Position numbers and translations under genes: made by a program. The notes beneath the pieces were generated by a model. That model did no database searches and was not told where the DNA came from. It saw nothing but the letters and a program-made list of their open reading frames with translations. DNA of 64,000 bases from Nonomuraea turcica. Its GTDB lineage: Bacteria; Actinomycetota; Actinomycetes; Streptosporangiales; Streptosporangiaceae. The DNA lies in assembly GCF_030718205.1 (NCBI RefSeq), contig NZ_JAUZQF010000015.1, positions 248,001 to 312,000 of the forward strand, given 5' to 3'. Positions 60,370 through 64,000 of the stretch are shown piece by piece; position 1 is the first letter of the stretch, and the number at the start of each line of letters is the position of its first letter.

Positions 60370-61218
60370 TCAGCGGCGCCGGACGCGGCCCAGCACGTCG
60401 ACGACCTGCTCGTTGCAGGTGTTGACGTACTTGACGAGCACGGTGTAAGTGACGCCCCGGTCCAGGAAGTTCGCCGAGTAACGGGTGCGATCTTCCAGAA
60501 CGGTGTTCTTGGCGACCCTGGGCTGCGGGCTGAAGGACTCGGCGTTCCGCCGGGACAGGAAGAAGTAGCTGGCGGTGCTCCGCGGCTTGAGCTTGTCGCC
60601 GAAGGGGGCCAGGAAGGCGTTGCGGCCGACGATCAGCGTCTTGCCGAGGTTCCTGCCGCCGATGAAGGCCTGGGAGGCGAACCTGCCGCTGCGGACCGTG
60701 GTCCCGAACAGGCGGACGTAGGCGGGCGGGCGGCACCTCTGCCCCTGCAGGCCCGGCCGGATCCGGCCGTACCAGTCGTTCGTTCCGAACGAACCGCCGT
60801 TGCGAGACGTGTTCTTCGACTTGGTGCTCTTCTCGTACAGCCGCTTCAGTGCCTCGCTGCCAAGCTTCTGCAGCGTGTTCTTGGCGAAGGTGGGGAAGTC
60901 GAAGCCGCCACCGGACGTGCTCGGCGACGTGCTGCCGGTGCGCGGGGCGGTCAGCCCGGAGCTGCCGAAGAAGTCGTCGACGAGACCGTTGAAGGTGTCG
61001 TCGAGGGGGCTACCGCCGCCGAATGAGTCGGGCAGGCTGAACCCGCCCGGGTCACTCGAACCGCCGGACCCGAAGAACCCATCGGAGCCGAACCCGTCGA
61101 ACGGGTCAGGGGCGCTGGCGCTGGCGCTGGTCGCATCGATGGCGAACACGCCAGCGGCGACGGCGCTGCCCACTGCCAGCCCGGCCACCGTACGACGCAG
61201 CTTTGAAGGTGATCTCAC
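60370..61218 (-). CDS. Secreted protein of unknown function
   Basis: This 282-residue protein has a signal peptide (RRTVAGLAVGSAVAAGVFAI, then SASA). A Gly/Ser/Phe/Asp-rich low-complexity segment (residues about 38-110) has repeats such as DGFGSDGFFGSGGSS. The C-terminal folded domain has two or three Cys and ends in basic residues (VLGRVRRR). The GTG start at 61218 has GGAG upstream. It sits next to the HETAH protein, 155 bases away, same strand; both may be part of one extracellular function. Confidence 0.65.
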   Translation of the reverse strand: MRSPSKLRRTVAGLAVGSAVAAGVFAIDATSASASAPDPFDGFGSDGFFGSGGSSDPGGFSLPDSFGGGSPLDDTFNGLVDDFFGSSGLTAPRTGSTSPSTSGGGFDFPTFAKNTLQKLGSEALKRLYEKSTKSKNTSRNGGSFGTNDWYGRIRPGLQGQRCRPPAYVRLFGTTVRSGRFASQAFIGGRNLGKTLIVGRNAFLAPFGDKLKPRSTASYFFLSRRNAESFSPQPRVAKNTVLEDRTRYSANFLDRGVTYTVLVKYVNTCNEQVVDVLGRVRRR

Positions 61219-61479
61219 CTGTAACTCTCCTCTCGCGTGGATGTGCTCCGGCGAGAGCGGCACCCGTAAGCGAGAGCCGCCGGAGCGCCGAACCACATCC
61301 GGACGTTTCCAGCGACTCCTGCGTACGGGGCCTGTCGATGACCATCCAGGTGGCGACGTTGACCACTTGACCGAGGACTTTGACCAGCGAGGTCCGCCGG
61401 GCGCGAGCGACATGGCACCAGACATGGCCCGGACGCTCGAGAGAGAAGCCTCACCGCCACAGCGGCCGGGGCGCGCGAC
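61219..61479. other. Gene-free stretch
   Basis: This holds the promoter region of the secreted-protein gene at its left edge. The remainder shows no coding family and is likely decayed DNA. Confidence 0.4.
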
Positions 61480-61905
61480 GGCCCCATGAACGGGTCTGCG
61501 CTCAGCGGCTCGGCGGCGAGCGCGCCCAGCACGGCGCCCGCCGCGGCCGCCGAGGCGATGGCGCCGATGACCGCGGCGGTGAGCCCCAGGTCGTGCACGG
61601 CGCAGAGGGCAGCGATGAACTGGCCGAAGAAGTTGAAGGTGGCCGCCTCCAGGGCGACAGGCCGGACGTAGCGGTTACCGAAGGTCGCGCGCAGCCCTTC
61701 GGCGATCTCCTGCCGGATCCGCCCACGCCAGCCGGCTCGGGGGCTGCTCGCTGTGCAGGATGCGGACCAGGAACAGCGCAGAGAGCAGGAAGGGCAGCGC
61801 GTCGACGGCGAGCGCGACGGGTGCGCTGAGCACCTGGATCAGCAGGCCGCCCAGCCCTGGCTCGGCCAGCTGGGCGAGCGAAGCGCTGAACTCAGCCACG
61901 ACGAT
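61480..61905 (-). pseudogene. Broken MFS transporter fragment
   Basis: On the minus strand ASLAQLAEPGLGGLLIQVLS and ALPFLLSALFLVRILHSEQP run in one frame. After a shift near 61720, RIRQEIAEGLRATFGNRYVR, LEAATFNFFGQFIAALCAVH and DLGLTAAVIGAIASAAAAGA continue in another. Together they match the middle of an MFS exporter, missing both ends. Confidence 0.75.
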
Positions 61906-62066
61906 CCCGACTTCGCCATCCGTATCGACGCCATCAACCGCATCGAGGGTGATGCCGCCCTTCCGTATCCCTCCGGCATGGGCTCAAGCGGCGCATATGG
62001 CTCATCCTGCTGGGCGCCCTGGCCGTCATCACCCTCTTGGTGCTCGCTGTCCTGGCCCGCATGTGA
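61893..62066 (+). pseudogene. Possible DUF3040-like membrane protein remnant
   Basis: AELSHDDPDFAIRIDA in one frame and LKRRIWLILLGALAVITLLV ending in ARM-stop in another resemble the N-terminal helix and membrane segment of DUF3040 proteins. There is no start and a frameshift lies between. Low certainty. Confidence 0.35.
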
Positions 62067-62102
62067 CACAGCGCTGATCGTCGCTGCCGAATGACAATGC
62101 TC

Positions 62103-62441
62103 TTACCGACGCCCCACCTCTCGAGCGGAGTCTCGGCTTACACCTGAGCCCGGCTTGAGAAAGGACTCATACACATCGATCAACATCCGCCGTTGCCGCT
62201 CGGTGATCGCAATGTCAGCCCAGATGGCCTCCAGCACGATGTTACGAGGCCGCCGACCTTCAATGTCCTCAGCCAGCGCGTAAAGCATCCTGGCCGACAT
62301 GCGCAGCCCCGTGCCGATCAGACGGATGATCCCCGCGCTCGGTGTTCGCAGCCTGCTGTCGGCGTAACTCAGGTATGAGGCACAGCCACCCGTCTGCCCG
62401 GCGAGAACTTTCCGCTGAGGTGGTGTATGGCTCGGCGTCAC
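62103..62441 (-). CDS. XRE-like helix-turn-helix regulator, short
   Basis: This 112-residue protein has a degenerate XRE-type helix-turn-helix at about residues 16-55 (CASYLSYADSRLRTPSAGII, in place of the usual SYLSxxExGxRxPS). AIWADIAITERQRRMLIDVYESF is then typical of actinobacterial XRE regulators. The N-terminal first helix looks short or lost. The GTG start overlaps the stop of a 39-residue membrane protein gene, which argues that it is still translated. Confidence 0.6.
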   Translation of the reverse strand: MTPSHTPPQRKVLAGQTGGCASYLSYADSRLRTPSAGIIRLIGTGLRMSARMLYALAEDIEGRRPRNIVLEAIWADIAITERQRRMLIDVYESFLKPGSGVSRDSAREVGRR

Positions 62442-62557
62442 GTGCCGTCCTTGGCCGAAGCCGGACGCAAGTCCCGTCGGAGGACCCTGAGGCCGAACGC
62501 CGCCAGCGTCGCCGCCACAGCGGTAAGGGCCACAGTCAACAGGATCGCCTTGTTCAT
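62438..62557 (-). CDS. 39-residue single-pass membrane protein
   Basis: ATG 62557 follows a GAGGTGG site. The peptide is MNKAILLTVALTAVAATLAA followed by FGLRVLRRDLRPASAKDGT, one membrane helix with a basic tail. Its stop overlaps the XRE start (GTGA). No family known. Confidence 0.5.
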   Translation of the reverse strand: MNKAILLTVALTAVAATLAAFGLRVLRRDLRPASAKDGT

Positions 62558-62842
62558 GGTGACATCCACCTCAGTCGCTAGCCGTATCCACATATTGCTG
62601 TGTGTAGTGTTGCCCGAGGCCAAGATCCGAACGCCACTACGTTGTCCAGCAATCGGCCAAAGAACGCCAGCGCAGGTCAGTTCGCAGTGCCTGCATTCCT
62701 CAACAGGGCACGGATGGCGCGCCACGGCCTACAGCGTCGCCAGGCCGCGAACACCGGCGGCGTAGCCTCGGCGAACGCGCCACGAACTCCGTCGGTCTCT
62801 TTACGCAAGCTAACCTTGCCCCGTGCGATTGAGGAGTTGCCG
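62558..62842. other. Gene-free stretch upstream of the Uma2 remnant
   Basis: I saw no credible gene. A motif GCTAACCTTGCC near 62808 resembles half of an IdeR/DmdR box but is incomplete. Confidence 0.35.
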
Positions 62843-63274
62843 ATGACAGCCCTTCCGGAAGGCAGCTGGCTCCACAACATTCGTCCTCAACCGAGCCGTG
62901 TCACCGCTGAGGAATACGAACAGCTCCCAGAAGAGATCGCCAAGGCAATCGAGATCGTGGACGGCTATGTCGTCTACTGCGAAGCTCCAACGCCCGATCA
63001 TCGGACCGCCGGCAGACGACGCCGTCCCGACGTCGTGATGGACAAGTGCTTGGATCGGAAGCATCCCCCACTACTGGATCGTCCGCCTCGACCAGACCGG
63101 CGTGTCCACCGTCGAACGCTACCGGCTCGACCTCGCCTCCATGCTCTACAAGCCGTGGGAACCCTGATGACGGAAACCGATCCCACCCCTGCGATCAGCA
63201 ACCCCCTGCCCCTCACCATCGACTGGGCGGAGCTGCAGAAGCACTGTCGATCGCACCGACCAGTCGGCAGGTGA
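62843..63274 (+). pseudogene. Decayed Uma2-family (DUF820) endonuclease gene
   Basis: The N-terminus (PSRVTAEEYEQLPEEIAKAI, EIVDGYVVYCEAPTPDH) and a shortened RRPDVVMDKC are in one frame. IPHYWIVRLDQTGVSTVERY and LDLASMLYKP are in another, and ISNPLPLTIDWAELQ is back in the first. Uma2 proteins are about 190 residues with a PD-(D/E)XK core. An internal deletion and two frameshifts show it is dead. Confidence 0.75.
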
Positions 63275-63343
63275 CACTATTCGCTATGCGGGTGCTTGCC
63301 AGCACCATGGCCGGAAGGAGCCGCGCCTGGCGAGGATGGAGCG

Positions 63344-64000
63344 GTGACGGACATTGACCTGAAGACTCAGTTCGAGCGTGACGGCTATCTCATCCTGGAA
63401 CACGCCTTGAACCTCGGCGAGGTCGGCAAGCTGGTCGACGAGGCCGTGCGCATCTGCCGTGGCGAGCTCGGCGACATCCAGGGCGCGCTACCGGCCGCGT
63501 CCGCCGACAGCGACGACGACGTGTTGCGCAGGTTTCTGTGCATCCACTACCCGCACAAGCTCTCCGGCCTGGTGCTCGCCACGATGCGCCATCCGTTGAT
63601 CGTTTCGGCGCTCACCTCGCTGATCGGTCCGAACGTCAAGGCGATGCAGTCGATGTTGTTCATCAAGTCCGAAGGAGAGCCGGGGCAGGCCTGGCACCAG
63701 GACGAGATGTTCATCCCGACCCGGGACCGTTCGCTCACGGCGGCGTGGCTCGCGCTCGACGACGCCACCAAGGAGAACGGTTGCCTCTGGGTGCTGCCGG
63801 GCTCGCACCGCCCCGGCGTGCTCTACCCGAACCGCGAGCACGACGACCCGCGCTACGACTGCACCGTGGAGTCCTACGACTTCCCGTACGACGACTGCGA
63901 CGCGGTGCCCGTCGAGATCGGGGCAGGCTCCGTGGTGGTGTTCAACGGCTACCTGCTCCACAAGTCGCTGCCCAACACCAGCCGGCGCGGCTACCGGCGG
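63344..64000 (+). CDS. Phytanoyl-CoA dioxygenase (PhyH) family protein, cut by the right edge
   Basis: The first 219 residues of a non-haem Fe(II)/2-oxoglutarate oxygenase are present. QAWHQDEMFIPTRDRS gives the HxD iron ligands (His118, Asp120), AWLALDDATKENGCLWVLPGSH follows, and VVVFNGYLLHKSLPNTSRRGYRR contains the distal His and co-substrate Arg. Members hydroxylate lipids, ectoine or secondary metabolites. GTG 63344 has GGAGCG upstream. The substrate and any downstream genes lie outside the window. Confidence 0.88.
   Translation, partial: MTDIDLKTQFERDGYLILEHALNLGEVGKLVDEAVRICRGELGDIQGALPAASADSDDDVLRRFLCIHYPHKLSGLVLATMRHPLIVSALTSLIGPNVKAMQSMLFIKSEGEPGQAWHQDEMFIPTRDRSLTAAWLALDDATKENGCLWVLPGSHRPGVLYPNREHDDPRYDCTVESYDFPYDDCDAVPVEIGAGSVVVFNGYLLHKSLPNTSRRGYRR

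Noticed and set aside
53049..61218. Lanthipeptide or lasso peptide cluster
   Set aside because: No cyclase, dehydratase, radical SAM or B1/B2 protein is present; only small peptides and an exporter are seen.
62800..62822. IdeR/DmdR iron box upstream of the Uma2 remnant
   Set aside because: Only one half (GCTAACCT) is present; the other arm does not match the consensus.

Overview
The window is high-GC DNA (about 70%) with GTG and ATG starts, GTGA/ATGA stop-start overlaps and many SARP, TetR and ECF regulators. This points to a filamentous actinobacterium. The Rpn-like nuclease, the CU044_5270-type sigma partner, the CGNR protein and the Uma2 remnant suggest the Streptosporangiaceae (Nonomuraea-like), which is an inference. 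No rRNA, tRNA or CRISPR array was recognised. Gene functions were read from protein motifs by eye, without database searches.

0-7.2 kb: a molybdenum/formate block. It holds a partial moeA (minus), panE, and an NAD-linked formate dehydrogenase whose alpha subunit is split over two genes. The Mo catalytic part comes first, then a NuoE-NuoF fusion, then the Fe-S N-terminal part, then fdhD. 7.2-10.3 kb: a zinc-uptake operon znuA-znuC-znuB-zur behind a clear Zur box. 10.2-18.3 kb: an exporter, a CGNR regulator, small enzymes, an Rpn-type nuclease, an AraC regulator with a hydrolase, and the housekeeping pair recO-uppS. A decayed dihydrofolate-reductase-like gene lies at 12.4 kb.

18.3-20.2 kb: a solitary IscB (HNH plus RuvC) RNA-guided nuclease with a structured upstream region that probably encodes its omega RNA, and hairpins at the right end. 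20.2-24.5 kb: a CDP-alcohol phosphatidyltransferase with a DUF5941-like partner, an MFS/MarR divergent pair, and a stray 77-bp copy of the phosphatidyltransferase gene. 24.5-32.2 kb: coiled-coil and lipoprotein genes of unknown role, a GH16/CBM6 glucanase behind a LacI-type operator, a 2OG-Fe(II) oxygenase, and a beta-glucosidase fused in frame to a LacI repressor.

32.3-43.3 kb: amino-acid and nitrogen catabolism (Lrp, dimethylargininase-like, ornithine aminotransferase, glutamate dehydrogenase, APC permease, formamidase/acetamidase). An ECF sigma with its membrane partner, a methyltransferase with a Zur-like box, and a PhoD phosphatase are interspersed. 43.3-54.1 kb: a secreted protease, sugar-dehydrogenase and epimerase-like genes, TetR pairs, a PheC-like binding protein, and an efflux/rifampicin-phosphotransferase-like operon behind a 23-bp palindrome.

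54.1-61.2 kb: the most novel-looking part. A large SARP/NB-ARC/TPR regulator converges on an MFS exporter gene that is coupled to a 28-residue Trp/His peptide gene. Divergent to the exporter is a secreted peptide built of glycine hexads. Two more secreted orphan proteins follow, one with an HETAH zincin motif behind a long acidic linker. 61.2-63.3 kb is a decay zone (MFS, DUF3040-like and Uma2 remnants) containing one coupled small-membrane-protein/XRE pair. The window ends in a partial phytanoyl-CoA dioxygenase gene.
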